DNA of 64,000 bases, taken from positions 1-64,000 of the IMG/VR virus record IMGVR_UViG_3300047388_000220; one strand, given 5' to 3'. The notes under the pieces are model-generated. The model was not told the origin of the DNA and made no database searches. It saw nothing but the letters and a program-made list of their open reading frames with translations. Positions 41,575 through 48,818 of this stretch are shown here, piece after piece. The position numbers were made by a program, and so were the translations under genes. This stretch comes from a virus. How positions within the stretch are numbered: the stretch's first letter is position 1; each line of letters begins with the position of its first letter.

Positions 41575-41575
41575 C

Positions 41576-41689
41576 ATGAAAAGGCTATTGCGTTTTTTCC
41601 AAATCAAGTTATCATTCCATCGACCCCAACCAATGGGCAGAAATCAGATCGTCCGCCTGCTGATTGAGAAAGCGAGTAAGTCTAAATGA
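41576..41689 (+). CDS. hypothetical basic peptide, 37 aa
   Basis: Starts after GGAGGGGTAAC. The sequence M-K-R-L-L-R-F-F-Q-I-K-L-S-F-H-R is amphipathic and basic. Its stop overlaps the next ATG in an ATGA. It is short, but the signals on both sides support translation. Function unknown. Confidence 0.45.
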   Translation: MKRLLRFFQIKLSFHRPQPMGRNQIVRLLIEKASKSK

Positions 41690-41814
41690 ATCTTTTGCTA
41701 CTGCTCTCCGCCCCCACCCTCGTCGCCTACGCAGCATGGTTTATCGGCTACCAGATACAGGTTTTGTATCCGCGCCTGAAAGGACCGAAACAACCATTGA
41801 AAGGGACCAAATGA
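41686..41814 (+). CDS. small membrane peptide, 42 aa
   Basis: M-N-L-L-L-L-L-S-A-P-T-L-V-A-Y-A-A-W-F-I-G is a transmembrane helix, followed by a basic tail (K-G-P-K-Q-P-L-K-G-T-K). It overlaps both neighbours by 4 nt, which is strong support for a real gene. Function unknown. Confidence 0.5.
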   Translation: MNLLLLLSAPTLVAYAAWFIGYQIQVLYPRLKGPKQPLKGTK

Positions 41815-41993
41815 CCACACTTGTTCGCAACTCTTCAGTTCGCCTCCTGACCTCTCCTGAAGGCATGTCTAAGGGCGAGATCGGCGCTTTCATCCTTGCC
41901 CGCGTTCGTCTTCACATCTCCGCTATTCAGGAACCGGAGGCAGTTACCATAATTCGCAACGCTATAACTGAGTGTGAACTGGACTGGCGCTAA
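41811..41993 (+). CDS. hypothetical early protein, 60 aa
   Basis: Opens M-T-T-L-V-R-N-S-S-V. Contains a helix typical of short DNA- or protein-binding peptides (G-E-I-G-A-F-I-L-A-R-V-R-L-H-I-S-A-I) and an acidic C-terminus. The ATG overlaps the upstream gene, and the TAA shares a base with the next ATG. Not recognised. Confidence 0.5.
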   Translation: MTTLVRNSSVRLLTSPEGMSKGEIGAFILARVRLHISAIQEPEAVTIIRNAITECELDWR

Positions 41994-42190
41994 TGACAAT
42001 CAAAGTCCCTGATCCCAATTGCCTACGCCACCGCAAACGGCTCACTGGAGTGGAGTGCAGTTGCCTCCGCATCTGCAATCTGTGTGGCGGCGAGTTCCGT
42101 GGCCGGGCGCATGATACGTGGGCCTGTGTTGACGTTCTTAGGCAAAAGTTTGGCCCGCCGCAAGGCTTGCGGGCACGGAGGTTTAACTAA
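41993..42190 (+). CDS. cysteine-rich early protein, 65 aa
   Basis: Six cysteines in C-L-R-H ... C-S-C-L-R-I-C-N-L-C-G-G form a zinc-ribbon-like cluster around residues 10-32, and W-A-C follows. The C-terminus is Arg-rich. Probably a nucleic-acid-binding or adaptor protein by composition. No family assigned. Confidence 0.5.
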   Translation: MTIKVPDPNCLRHRKRLTGVECSCLRICNLCGGEFRGRAHDTWACVDVLRQKFGPPQGLRARRFN

Positions 42191-42191
42191 A

Positions 42192-42323
42192 ATGAGCTAC
42201 GACGAGGACCCTGCGTCCGATAGGTCGCCGAGCGGCACCGGCGTCGTTTACGCCATCATCCTCGAGTTAGCCATCTATGTTGTTTTGTTTGCCCTGTACT
42301 TTGTTTTTCGAACGCACCACTAA
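42192..42323 (+). CDS. small membrane protein, 43 aa
   Basis: GGAGGTTTAACTAAA precedes the ATG. The N-terminus is acidic (M-S-Y-D-E-D-P-A-S-D-R). Residues 19-38 are one transmembrane helix (V-V-Y-A-I-I-L-E-L-A-I-Y-V-V-L-F-A). Likely an inner-membrane peptide with its N-terminus in the cytoplasm. Function unknown. Confidence 0.55.
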   Translation: MSYDEDPASDRSPSGTGVVYAIILELAIYVVLFALYFVFRTHH

Positions 42324-42345
42324 CCCGCAACCTTGAGAGGCTCTA

Positions 42346-42474
42346 ATGTTTCTGTTCTTGTTCGTAGTTTTGTTCTCGACACCATCAACCCAAGCCACCG
42401 TCAAACCCGCTCCGGCGCCAGGGATCACCATCAAAATCTGCCCGCCATCGGATCCGAAGTGCACTGTCAGCTAA
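42346..42474 (+). CDS. small exported peptide, 42 aa
   Basis: GAGAGGCTCTA before the ATG serves as ribosome site. M-F-L-F-L-F-V-V-L-F-S-T-P-S-T-Q-A is a signal peptide. The mature part is only about 25 residues, Pro-rich with two cysteines (I-C-P-P-S-D-P-K-C). It closes the cluster of tiny membrane and export genes just before the promoter at 42484. Function unknown. Confidence 0.5.
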   Translation: MFLFLFVVLFSTPSTQATVKPAPAPGITIKICPPSDPKCTVS

Positions 42475-42483
42475 AAAACTAAA

Positions 42484-42511
42484 TTGACATCGTGAGTTCC
42501 CGTATTATAGT
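42484..42511 (+). promoter_or_regulatory. strong sigma70-type promoter of the replication module
   Basis: A perfect TTGACA is followed after 16 nt by TATAGT. Transcription would start near 42518, leaving a leader of about 120 nt before the initiator gene. It is one of the two best promoter matches on the plus strand and separates the tiny-gene block from the replication and recombination genes. Confidence 0.65.
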
Positions 42512-42590
42512 GTGGTTCGAATCTCTGAAGCCATCGGCGGCGAGGGGATTTAGCAAGGGCAAACGCTGGGTCGCTCCTGGCGCAGTGGAA

Positions 42591-42631
42591 GGGTTGGTCC
42601 CGAAGCCAACCCTCCCGCCTTTACTTCGGGA
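42591..42631 (+). promoter_or_regulatory. candidate H-type pseudoknot covering the initiator ribosome site
   Basis: GGGTTGG (42591-42597) pairs perfectly with CCAACCC (42606-42612). The 8-nt loop TCCCGAAG between them is perfectly complementary to CTTCGGGA (42624-42631), which lies directly in the ribosome-binding stretch GGGAAGGG before the ATG at 42641. Both pairings can form together as an H-type pseudoknot and would hide part of the ribosome site. This would suit autoregulation or ligand control of the replication protein. Confidence 0.5.
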
Positions 42632-42640
42632 AGGGTGTGT

Positions 42641-43519
42641 ATGGCCCTGCGAGCAGTTCCGGACCATCCAAAATTCGCCAATTTCAAAGCCACACTAGGC
42701 CTGCCGAAATGGTCTGCACTCGGGTGCCTTGAGGCGTTATGGCATTTTACCGGCCGATTCACCCCGCAAGGCAACATCGGGAAGTACCCTGATCGGGCAA
42801 TCGAGGCCTGGGTTGAGTGGGACGGAGTAGCAGGCAAACTCATCGCTGCTCTGATCGAAACCGGCTGGCTAGATCGAGATGACACCCACCGACTACTAGT
42901 TCATGACTGGGCAGAGCATGCCGACAAAGCAACTAAAAATGCGTTAAGTCGTGCAAAATTAGATTTCTGTACACCCTCTGTACGTACAGCGTACGTAGAC
43001 AGTACAGATGAAAAGCTAGAATCGGGTAACATGTACCGCCTACCGGTACCAGAGCCAGTACCAGAGCCAGAGCCGGTACCAGAGCCAGAGCCGGTACCAG
43101 AGCCAGAGCCAGAGGCGCGGTCGCGCAAAAGCGCTCCCAAGATTACTCTCCCCGACTGGGTTCCTAAAGTTCCCTGGGAGGCCTTCGTCGAAATGCGAAA
43201 AGACAGCAAGCATCCCATGACGGCGAAAGCTATGAACCTGGCAATAGCCGACCTCGATTCTCTTCGTGGGCATGGGCAGGATCCAGGCGCAGTTCTAAAC
43301 CAATCGACCATGCGTGGTTGGCGTGGTCTCTTCGAAGTGAAAGGAACCAGCAATGGACGAGCAAGTGCAAAATCCGTTCTCGATGGTGTTTACGAGCAGC
43401 ATGCCAAAGACCGAGCAAATTCAAACCGCGGTAGCTCTTCTGCTGGAAATATTGGAGAAACCGGAGAGCCCGCGCCTGATGAAAACATGGCCAAGCCTGA
43501 TGAGTCCTTTCAGTGGTGA
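42641..43519 (+). CDS. putative replication initiator / replisome organiser, 292 aa
   Basis: The ATG at 42641 is taken over an upstream GTG because GGGAAGGG lies at the right distance. The N-terminal 100 residues form helix-rich, winged-helix-like sequence (S-A-L-G-C-L-E-A-L-W-H-F, W-D-G-V-A-G-K-L-I-A-A-L-I-E, L-L-V-H-D-W-A-E) as in phage replisome organisers. A Pro-Glu repeat linker (about 135-158) connects to a second helical domain. First gene after a good promoter and upstream of the helicase/recombination set. DNA binding is inferred. Confidence 0.55.
   Translation: MALRAVPDHPKFANFKATLGLPKWSALGCLEALWHFTGRFTPQGNIGKYPDRAIEAWVEWDGVAGKLIAALIETGWLDRDDTHRLLVHDWAEHADKATKNALSRAKLDFCTPSVRTAYVDSTDEKLESGNMYRLPVPEPVPEPEPVPEPEPVPEPEPEARSRKSAPKITLPDWVPKVPWEAFVEMRKDSKHPMTAKAMNLAIADLDSLRGHGQDPGAVLNQSTMRGWRGLFEVKGTSNGRASAKSVLDGVYEQHAKDRANSNRGSSSAGNIGETGEPAPDENMAKPDESFQW
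43046..43111 (+). repeat. tandem repeat encoding a Pro-Glu linker
   Basis: The motif GTACCAGAGCCAGAGCCG recurs at 43058, 43076 and 43094 with 18-nt spacing, after a shorter 12-nt unit at 43046. It encodes the V-P-E-P-E-P repeat that joins the two domains of the initiator-like protein. Copy number may vary between relatives. Confidence 0.8.
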
Positions 43520-44009
43520 GCAGCTCGCTATCGGCTTTCAGGCCGCGGCATTGTCGAGTGATGGATTCCCAAAGCCACGCGACATCGTGGGCGCAATCGC
43601 GGACCGCCAGTTCCCCGAGGATTACGCCTATGTGCTCTTGTGCTGCAAGCGGCATTACAAGCCGCCGAGCGAGTACGACCGGAACGATACGGCCTGGTGG
43701 AAAGACGTGGGGCCCACGTACGGCGAGGAGAAGCGGCGCCCAGGGGCCACGCCGCAGGATCCGCGGGAGACCTGGTTCCTGCCGGCTGAGATTATCAAGC
43801 CCGGGATACCGGCGCCGGTGTTTGAGGGCCACCTGAAACGGGCGTTAGAGATTTTCGGGAATGGGACACTGCGCCAGGGGTGGGCAAAGTTGAAACTGCA
43901 TCCCTGCGCGGGGAATTGGAATTACGAGCCGGCGGAGGAGATGCGGATCCGCGGGGGGATCGATCGAGAGTTTCGGGCGGCGTGGGATGCGGCGTGGGGG
44001 GTGCGGTGA
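43353..44009 (+). CDS. hypothetical replication-associated protein, 218 aa
   Basis: Overlaps the initiator-like gene out of frame by 167 nt. AAAGGAACCAGCA precedes its ATG. The first part is a helical bundle (A-V-A-L-L-L-E-I-L-E-K-P-E-S-P-R), and a conserved-looking F-P-K-P-R-D-I-V-G-A-I-A-D stretch follows. No Walker motif, so it is not a DnaC-type loader. Position suggests partnership with the initiator. A later start near residue 30-50 cannot be excluded. Confidence 0.5.
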   Translation: MDEQVQNPFSMVFTSSMPKTEQIQTAVALLLEILEKPESPRLMKTWPSLMSPFSGEQLAIGFQAAALSSDGFPKPRDIVGAIADRQFPEDYAYVLLCCKRHYKPPSEYDRNDTAWWKDVGPTYGEEKRRPGATPQDPRETWFLPAEIIKPGIPAPVFEGHLKRALEIFGNGTLRQGWAKLKLHPCAGNWNYEPAEEMRIRGGIDREFRAAWDAAWGVR

Positions 44010-44920
44010 TGGGAAAGACGACTGAAATCGCCTGGACCGATCACACATTCAATCCCTGGATTGGCTGCACCAAGGTCAGCGAGGGCTGCAAGAATTGCTA
44101 TGCCAAGACGCGAGATGACCGTCACATGCTTGAGCCAGTAAGTCACTGGGGGCCAGGGGCGCCGCGGCATGTAACTAGCGCGAGTAACTGGAAAGAACCC
44201 GCGAAGTGGGCGAAGGCTGCACGGCACGCCGGCATCCGTGAGCGCGTCTTCTGCGCGAGTTTGGCCGACGTGTTCGACAAGGAAGCACCCGTCAGTGCGC
44301 GGCAGGATCTGTGGAAACTTATTGGCGATACCTACGATGCGCTTGACTGGCAGTTACTCACTAAGCGGCCGGAGAATATTCTGCCGGTGATGTGTGATGA
44401 CCTATTGAATCTTGGATTCTTTGAACTGGCGCACTGCTGGTTGGGAACGTCGACGGAGAACCAGGCCGCGGCCGACGAGCGCATTCCGCTGTTGTTGCAG
44501 ACGCCGGCGGCGGTGCATTTCATCTCGGCGGAGCCATTGCTCGGGTCTGTGACGCTGCCCTATGGTTCGTTGAATAGCGGACCTGGTTCATCGCTTCACC
44601 GCGACCAGCAAGGGTGGTGTGATGGTGGCCTTGAATGGGTGATCTGCGGCGGTGAGAGCGGACCAGGCGCGCGGCCCATGTATCCGGATTGGGCGCGATC
44701 GCTGCGGGATCAGTGCCAGGCCGCCGGCGTGCCGTTCTTCTTCAAGCAGTGGGGTGAGTATTGGCCCAACGAACAAGGCAACTATGCGGGAGATGAGTCG
44801 CTACGCCAACTGGCCTACGACGAGCCCGGAGAAGACTTCTCCCGTGTAGGCAAGAAAGCCGCCGGCGCGTTGCTCGACGGCCGCGAGTGGAAGCAGTTTC
44901 CGGAGGTCCGCCATGGGTGA
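44009..44920 (+). CDS. DUF5131 (phage Gp37/Gp68) family protein, 303 aa
   Basis: ATG at 44009 shares a base with the upstream TGA. The start I-A-W-T-D-H-T-F-N-P-W-I-G-C-T-K-V-S-E-G-C-K-N-C-Y-A (8-33) is the hallmark of DUF5131, with cysteines 20, 27 and 30 that may hold a metal or iron-sulphur cluster. L-L-T-K-R-P-E and G-G-E-S-G-P are other conserved family pieces. The family is common in phages and plasmids; its reaction is unknown. Confidence 0.9.
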   Translation: MGKTTEIAWTDHTFNPWIGCTKVSEGCKNCYAKTRDDRHMLEPVSHWGPGAPRHVTSASNWKEPAKWAKAARHAGIRERVFCASLADVFDKEAPVSARQDLWKLIGDTYDALDWQLLTKRPENILPVMCDDLLNLGFFELAHCWLGTSTENQAAADERIPLLLQTPAAVHFISAEPLLGSVTLPYGSLNSGPGSSLHRDQQGWCDGGLEWVICGGESGPGARPMYPDWARSLRDQCQAAGVPFFFKQWGEYWPNEQGNYAGDESLRQLAYDEPGEDFSRVGKKAAGALLDGREWKQFPEVRHG

Positions 44921-45125
44921 CCTCGAATCGATTCGCGACCTCGCCAAGCGGTTAGTGGCAGAGTATCGAGCCAAGCAACCAAGAATTACCGAGGTTGATC
45001 CAGTTGCGGCGCGCCGGGCTGAGGTTCTCGATGAGTTATTCCGCGATTATGTGGCGCTGTCGTTCGATGCGCAACTGACAGAGAAAGACCGCAAATGGCT
45101 GCGCTGTGGGAGGATTAAGCCATGA
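44913..45125 (+). CDS. hypothetical early protein, 70 aa
   Basis: Helical, with D-L-A-K-R-L-V-A-E-Y-R and E-V-L-D-E-L-F-R-D-Y-V-A-L heptads. Overlaps the DUF5131 gene by 8 nt and the next by 4 nt. Not recognised; probably a small adaptor. Confidence 0.5.
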   Translation: MGDLESIRDLAKRLVAEYRAKQPRITEVDPVAARRAEVLDELFRDYVALSFDAQLTEKDRKWLRCGRIKP

Positions 45126-45325
45126 CCGAGACACGTCGTTTACTGTGGGTCATTGAAGTCCAGTACAAGCGCCGCAAAGGGAAGCCGACCGAAGCAGTTG
45201 CGATCACGACAGGCGGAATGGTGCAGGCGCTTCTTCTCGCCAAGGAATGCGCCACGAGGCTGAAGGTGCCGCAATCGTGGGTTAATGCTGTTTTCTACCG
45301 CCGTTGCGAAAAGGCCCAGCTATGA
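45122..45325 (+). CDS. hypothetical early protein, 67 aa
   Basis: Beta-alpha protein (R-R-L-L-W-V-I-E-V-Q-Y-K-R-R then A-L-L-L-A-K-E-C-A-T-R-L). Both ends overlap neighbours by 4 nt, supporting a real gene. No family recognised. Confidence 0.5.
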   Translation: MTETRRLLWVIEVQYKRRKGKPTEAVAITTGGMVQALLLAKECATRLKVPQSWVNAVFYRRCEKAQL

Positions 45326-45837
45326 TCGAGACACGCGCCACGATGCACTGCGAGCGTTGCGGGCTAGTGCAGTTCCTGCATCACGACGAGCTCTGCGCGC
45401 GCTGCCACGAAAGCTTTTGGAGCGTGTACGCTAAGCCTGTGCCAGTACCGCCGGTCATCGCGGCGGTCATCGCGGCGCCGTTGACCAACCTGACCAAGCG
45501 CGAGCGGCATCGGGTAATCGCCAGATGGCTGGCGCCGCGCCTACTCGGGTTCCGCAAGGGCCTGCACTTATCGCAGACCCGTCTTGCTGTGCGCATGGGC
45601 ACAGTACGTACCTACCTCACGAAATGTGAGAGCGGCAAATGCGTCCCAGACATTGGCAGCCTGGAGCGATTCGCCAAGGCCTTCGGCGTAACCACCGCGC
45701 AATTGCTTGACCTGGACTTCGATCCTGACCCATTGATCCGCGAACTGGCGCCGCTGGCCGGCAGGCTGACGGCGAGGCAAAGGGAGCATGTCGTCGCCGC
45801 GGCTAGGGAGATTCACGAGCGGAGGTTGGCATCATGA
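45322..45837 (+). CDS. XRE-family transcription regulator with N-terminal zinc finger, 171 aa
   Basis: The start at 45322 overlaps the preceding stop. A C-E-R-C ... C-A-R-C zinc finger occupies residues 11-30. The helix-turn-helix (about 75-130) reads L-R... K-G-L-H-L-S-Q-T-R-L-A-V-R-M-G-T-V-R-T-Y-L-T-K-C-E-S-G-K-C-V-P-D-I-G-S-L-E-R-F-A, the standard Cro/CI-type fold. A promoter and a zinc-finger gene lie just downstream. No integrase is near, so this is a regulator of early genes rather than proof of lysogeny. Confidence 0.8.
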   Translation: MIETRATMHCERCGLVQFLHHDELCARCHESFWSVYAKPVPVPPVIAAVIAAPLTNLTKRERHRVIARWLAPRLLGFRKGLHLSQTRLAVRMGTVRTYLTKCESGKCVPDIGSLERFAKAFGVTTAQLLDLDFDPDPLIRELAPLAGRLTARQREHVVAAAREIHERRLAS

Positions 45838-45867
45838 AATTCGGCCAGAGGCGCGGATACTTTTAGG

Positions 45868-45897
45868 GTTGACACGCAATACACGACTAGAATAAGA
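45868..45897 (+). promoter_or_regulatory. sigma70-type promoter for the recombination genes
   Basis: A perfect TTGACA is followed after 18 nt by TAAGAT. It lies in the gap between the XRE gene and the small zinc-finger gene, and would give a leader of only a few nucleotides before the start at 45908. The upstream regulator may act here. Confidence 0.5.
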
Positions 45898-45907
45898 TCG
45901 GAGCGCA

Positions 45908-46039
45908 ATGAAAAACATCTGTAAACAATGCAAAAGAAAAATCGAGCGTCGGACCACCTGGCAGAAGTACTGCTCCCCCAGGTGTCGGACCAGAGCGGCC
46001 CGGGGCAACATTGGCCCAGGTAAGGCGAGGGCGAAATGA
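45908..46039 (+). CDS. small zinc-finger protein, 43 aa
   Basis: C-K-Q-C-K-R-K near the start and Y-C-S-P-R-C in the middle form a C-x2-C...C-x3-C zinc site, flanked by Arg/Lys residues. It overlaps the HNH gene by 4 nt. Probably DNA-binding. Too short for further assignment. Confidence 0.55.
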   Translation: MKNICKQCKRKIERRTTWQKYCSPRCRTRAARGNIGPGKARAK

Positions 46040-46527
46040 AACAGATTCCACTGACTAAAAACCAGTTCACTCGGGTCGATGATGGTGATTTCAACGATTT
46101 ATCTGCTCGCCAGTGGTGCGCTACATGGACGTCTGGCGGATTCTACGCCATGAGAATGACGGAGGGGAGTCACGCAACGAGGCAGCGAATATTCATGCAC
46201 CGTCATATTTTAGGGTTGCCAATAGTTTTCGATGGTCGCGTTGCTGACCACATCAACGGGGATACTCTCGACAATCAAAGAGGAAATCTCAGAATCGCGA
46301 CAGCACGAGAGAATCTACTCAATCAGCGCGCGAGAATGGGAACTATCACAGGCATTAAAGGCGTCGGCTATGACCGGCAACGTGATCGGCTGGAAGTAAA
46401 AATCACGCTACCGAACGGAAAACATCTGCGCATCGCTAGATTCCTGCCTTCCCAACTAGAAGAGGCGAAACAGTGCTACCGAGATGCCGCGATGCGGTAT
46501 TACGGCGAATTTGCGAGGTTCGAATAA
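46036..46527 (+). CDS. HNH-AP2 homing endonuclease, 163 aa
   Basis: H55/R56/H57 precede V-A-D-H-I-N-G-D-T-L-D-N-Q-R-G-N-L-R-I-A (69-88), the HNH core with D-H, N and N residues in place. The C-terminus (G-I-K-G-V-G-Y-D-R-Q-R-D, then Y-R-D-A-A-M-R-Y-Y-G-E-F-A) is AP2-like. It is inserted directly before the exonuclease gene, whose ATG shares a base with its stop. Likely a mobile element. Confidence 0.88.
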   Translation: MKQIPLTKNQFTRVDDGDFNDLSARQWCATWTSGGFYAMRMTEGSHATRQRIFMHRHILGLPIVFDGRVADHINGDTLDNQRGNLRIATARENLLNQRARMGTITGIKGVGYDRQRDRLEVKITLPNGKHLRIARFLPSQLEEAKQCYRDAAMRYYGEFARFE

Positions 46528-47537
46528 TGGCTATCTCGGAGGAACAGGAATCGTGGGCTGTGAGCAGGGTGGGTGGCCTGGGTGGCACGGACGTTTGCGC
46601 GATCCTCGGTCTCTCAAAATGGCGCACACCAATCGAGGTTTGGCAGGCGAAAGTTGATCCTCAGTCAGTGCCCGCCATTGACAGCGAGATACTCTGGTTC
46701 GGTCGCGCACTAGAGCCTGTGATTCGCGCCCGCTATGCGATGCGCTTTAACTGCCAGGTCGTTGACCCATGTGACATCGGCACATTCTTCCCCAATTCAA
46801 CACGGTGGGAAGATCAGACGCTCGTGAAGGGGCGCGAACCCTGGATGCTGGGCGCGGCGGACGGGTGGATACCTTCGGTGAGGAATGGCCTTGAGGTCAA
46901 GAATGTCGGATTCAAAAATGAAGAGTGGGGAGATGAAGGAACTGACGCCATTCCCGCGCAATACATCTGCCAGGTTAGCTGGTACAACCAGGTCTATGAC
47001 TCGCGGGGCTGGAATATTGCGCCACTGTTCTCTGGCCACAAGCTCTCGCAGTACCATGTCCAGCGCGACGGGCAGTTGGAGCAGGATATGTACCAAGCGG
47101 CGCGGGCGTTCTGGTTTGATTACGTTCTCCCAAGGGTTGAGCCACCAATCGACCAAACAGAGTCTTATGGGCGTTATCTCGCCAAAAAATTCAGCCTCAA
47201 CACCGGCCAGGTGATCACAAACCCATCGCCTGAATTGCTGGAGTGGGCGGCGAAGATGAAACTGGCGAGCGATGCAGAGAAAGAGGCGGCCGAGCGCAAG
47301 CAGGAGGCTAACAATCACCTAAGAGCGCTGGTCGGCAATGCGCAGAAGGCGCAGACGCCGCTCGGGACAATTGGGTGGGTGAGGCCCGAGAAGAAATCTG
47401 TCACAGACTGGGAGAAAGCCTTCCGACTATTGTCTGAACGATCTCACGCTCCGGAAGTTTTGCGCGGCATGACCATAGACGATGCTTCAGAGCCGCACCA
47501 GAACGAGGCCTATTTGCGCGCGTGGTGGAAGAAATGA
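46527..47537 (+). CDS. YqaJ-family phage exonuclease, 336 aa
   Basis: G-G-L-G-G-T-D (16-22) opens the nuclease. W-F-G-R-A-L-E-P-V-I (58-67) gives a catalytic Glu, and L-G-A-A-D-G-W ... N-G-L-E-V-K-N (108-126) supplies D112, E123 and K125. Y-I-C-Q-V-S-W-Y-N (146-154) is the usual following helix. This is the lambda-exonuclease-like PD-(D/E)xK fold that resects double-strand ends for a RecT-type protein, which is encoded just downstream. Confidence 0.9.
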   Translation: MAISEEQESWAVSRVGGLGGTDVCAILGLSKWRTPIEVWQAKVDPQSVPAIDSEILWFGRALEPVIRARYAMRFNCQVVDPCDIGTFFPNSTRWEDQTLVKGREPWMLGAADGWIPSVRNGLEVKNVGFKNEEWGDEGTDAIPAQYICQVSWYNQVYDSRGWNIAPLFSGHKLSQYHVQRDGQLEQDMYQAARAFWFDYVLPRVEPPIDQTESYGRYLAKKFSLNTGQVITNPSPELLEWAAKMKLASDAEKEAAERKQEANNHLRALVGNAQKAQTPLGTIGWVRPEKKSVTDWEKAFRLLSERSHAPEVLRGMTIDDASEPHQNEAYLRAWWKK

Positions 47538-47872
47538 AAGCTCCCTGCAAGTACTGCCTGAAGCGCATCGACACGCGGGGGATGCTGGCACACATTCATT
47601 TTCGCCATCGCTGCTATGTCGCGCGCGAATTCAGCCTCCAGCCAATCGTGCTTTGGTTTCAGTTGGCGGAGGATGGCCTTGAACCACGATTCACGCAGTT
47701 ACAATTGCCAGCGCCGTCCCCGCTAACCGTCTACTCGCGGCGCCCGCTCGGCTTCATGGCTGCGCCAATACCGGAGCATCGTAGGCCGAAGGGTTATCAA
47801 CTGCCTTACGGTTACGCGCGTCCGGCTGATCTACTGCGCACTCAGGTGCGCTACGGCTACATTTTCACGTAA
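47534..47872 (+). CDS. hypothetical zinc-finger protein, 112 aa
   Basis: The ATG at 47534 overlaps the upstream stop. The first 25 residues (C-K-Y-C-L-K-R-I-D-T-R-G-M-L-A-H-I-H-F-R-H-R-C) have a C2H2/C2HC-like finger. The rest is beta-rich and Pro-rich. It sits between the exonuclease and annealing protein, so may assist recombination. Not recognised. Confidence 0.5.
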   Translation: MKAPCKYCLKRIDTRGMLAHIHFRHRCYVAREFSLQPIVLWFQLAEDGLEPRFTQLQLPAPSPLTVYSRRPLGFMAAPIPEHRRPKGYQLPYGYARPADLLRTQVRYGYIFT

Positions 47873-47892
47873 TCCAGGAAAGGGAAAGCATC

Positions 47893-48807
47893 ATGGCAGA
47901 CCAGCAACTAGCAGTTAGCCCGCAGCGCCAGGGCATCATCGCCAAGTTTGGCGAGCAGTACGACATGGAACCAGGCAAGGTGATGAACATCGTCGCCAAC
48001 ACTGTATTCAAGGGCAGCGACAAGGAGCCCCCGCTCGTGCCCGAGGAAATTGCAGCGGCGCTGATTGTCTGCAATGCCTATAACCTCAACCCATTCACGA
48101 AAGAGATTTACGCCTTCCGGTCGAAAGGTAAACTGCTGATCGTCGTTGGCATCGACGGCTGGGCGACCATCGTCAACCGGCAGCCGCAGTTCAATGGCAT
48201 CGAGTTCGAAGAGCACTTCGACGATCGAGGGAACATCAGGGCTGTGACCTGCAGGATGCACCGCAAGGACCGCGCGCTGCCCACGGTCGTCACCGAGTAC
48301 ACGCATGAGTGCCGGCGCGACACGATTCCCTGGAACACGATGCCGATCCGCATGACACGCAACCGGGCATTCGTGCAGTGCGCCCGTATAGCGTTCTCGG
48401 TAAGCGGCATCATCGACAACGATGAGGCGCAAACGATTGAGGGCAGTCCGGAGTTTGTTACCGGCGAGACGAAGGCCATCATCGACCAGTCATCGAGCAA
48501 GATGGATGCGGTCAAGGCGGTGATCAAGAAGCGGGCGCAGGCTGGGAATGGGAAAGAGCAGGCGCAGCAGTCGGCGGAGCTGGCAGACCTCATGCAGACC
48601 GAAACCGTTGACCCCAAGAAAAGCGAATGTCCTGAGTGTAAGGCATCCTTCGGCATTCATCTTGTTACATGCTCACAGTTCTCCTGCAAAGAGTGCGGGG
48701 CCCGTGGGCCGGCGGAAGATCATCGCGGCGGGTGTCCTACCTTGAAAAAAGAAGCCGCCGCGCAGCCGCAGGGTGAGGCGCAACCGCAGACAGCGGAGCT
48801 TTGGTAA
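47893..48807 (+). CDS. RecT/Bet-type single-strand annealing protein, 304 aa
   Basis: P-E-E-I-A-A-A-L-I-V-C-N-A-Y-N-L-N-P-F-T-K-E-I-Y-A-F is the classic RecT/Bet segment, followed by I-V-V-G-I-D-G-W and C-R-M-H-R-K-D-R. It promotes annealing of the single strands made by the neighbouring YqaJ nuclease. The C-terminal 70 residues add C-P-E-C ... C-K-E-C-G zinc-binding pairs not seen in all RecT proteins. Confidence 0.9.
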   Translation: MADQQLAVSPQRQGIIAKFGEQYDMEPGKVMNIVANTVFKGSDKEPPLVPEEIAAALIVCNAYNLNPFTKEIYAFRSKGKLLIVVGIDGWATIVNRQPQFNGIEFEEHFDDRGNIRAVTCRMHRKDRALPTVVTEYTHECRRDTIPWNTMPIRMTRNRAFVQCARIAFSVSGIIDNDEAQTIEGSPEFVTGETKAIIDQSSSKMDAVKAVIKKRAQAGNGKEQAQQSAELADLMQTETVDPKKSECPECKASFGIHLVTCSQFSCKECGARGPAEDHRGGCPTLKKEAAAQPQGEAQPQTAELW

Positions 48808-48818
48808 AGGAATTCTCG

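Noticed and set aside
42511-42527. A tRNA T-arm-like GTGGTTCGAATC near the replication promoter
   Set aside because: The flanking bases do not pair into a T-stem and no upstream cloverleaf arms can be drawn.
43046-43111. Short repeats considered as a CRISPR array
   Set aside because: The 18-nt units are directly adjacent with no spacers and encode an in-frame Pro-Glu linker.
45322-45837. The XRE regulator as evidence of a lysogeny switch
   Set aside because: No integrase, excisionase, attachment site or divergent repressor-Cro pair is visible. It may simply regulate early genes.
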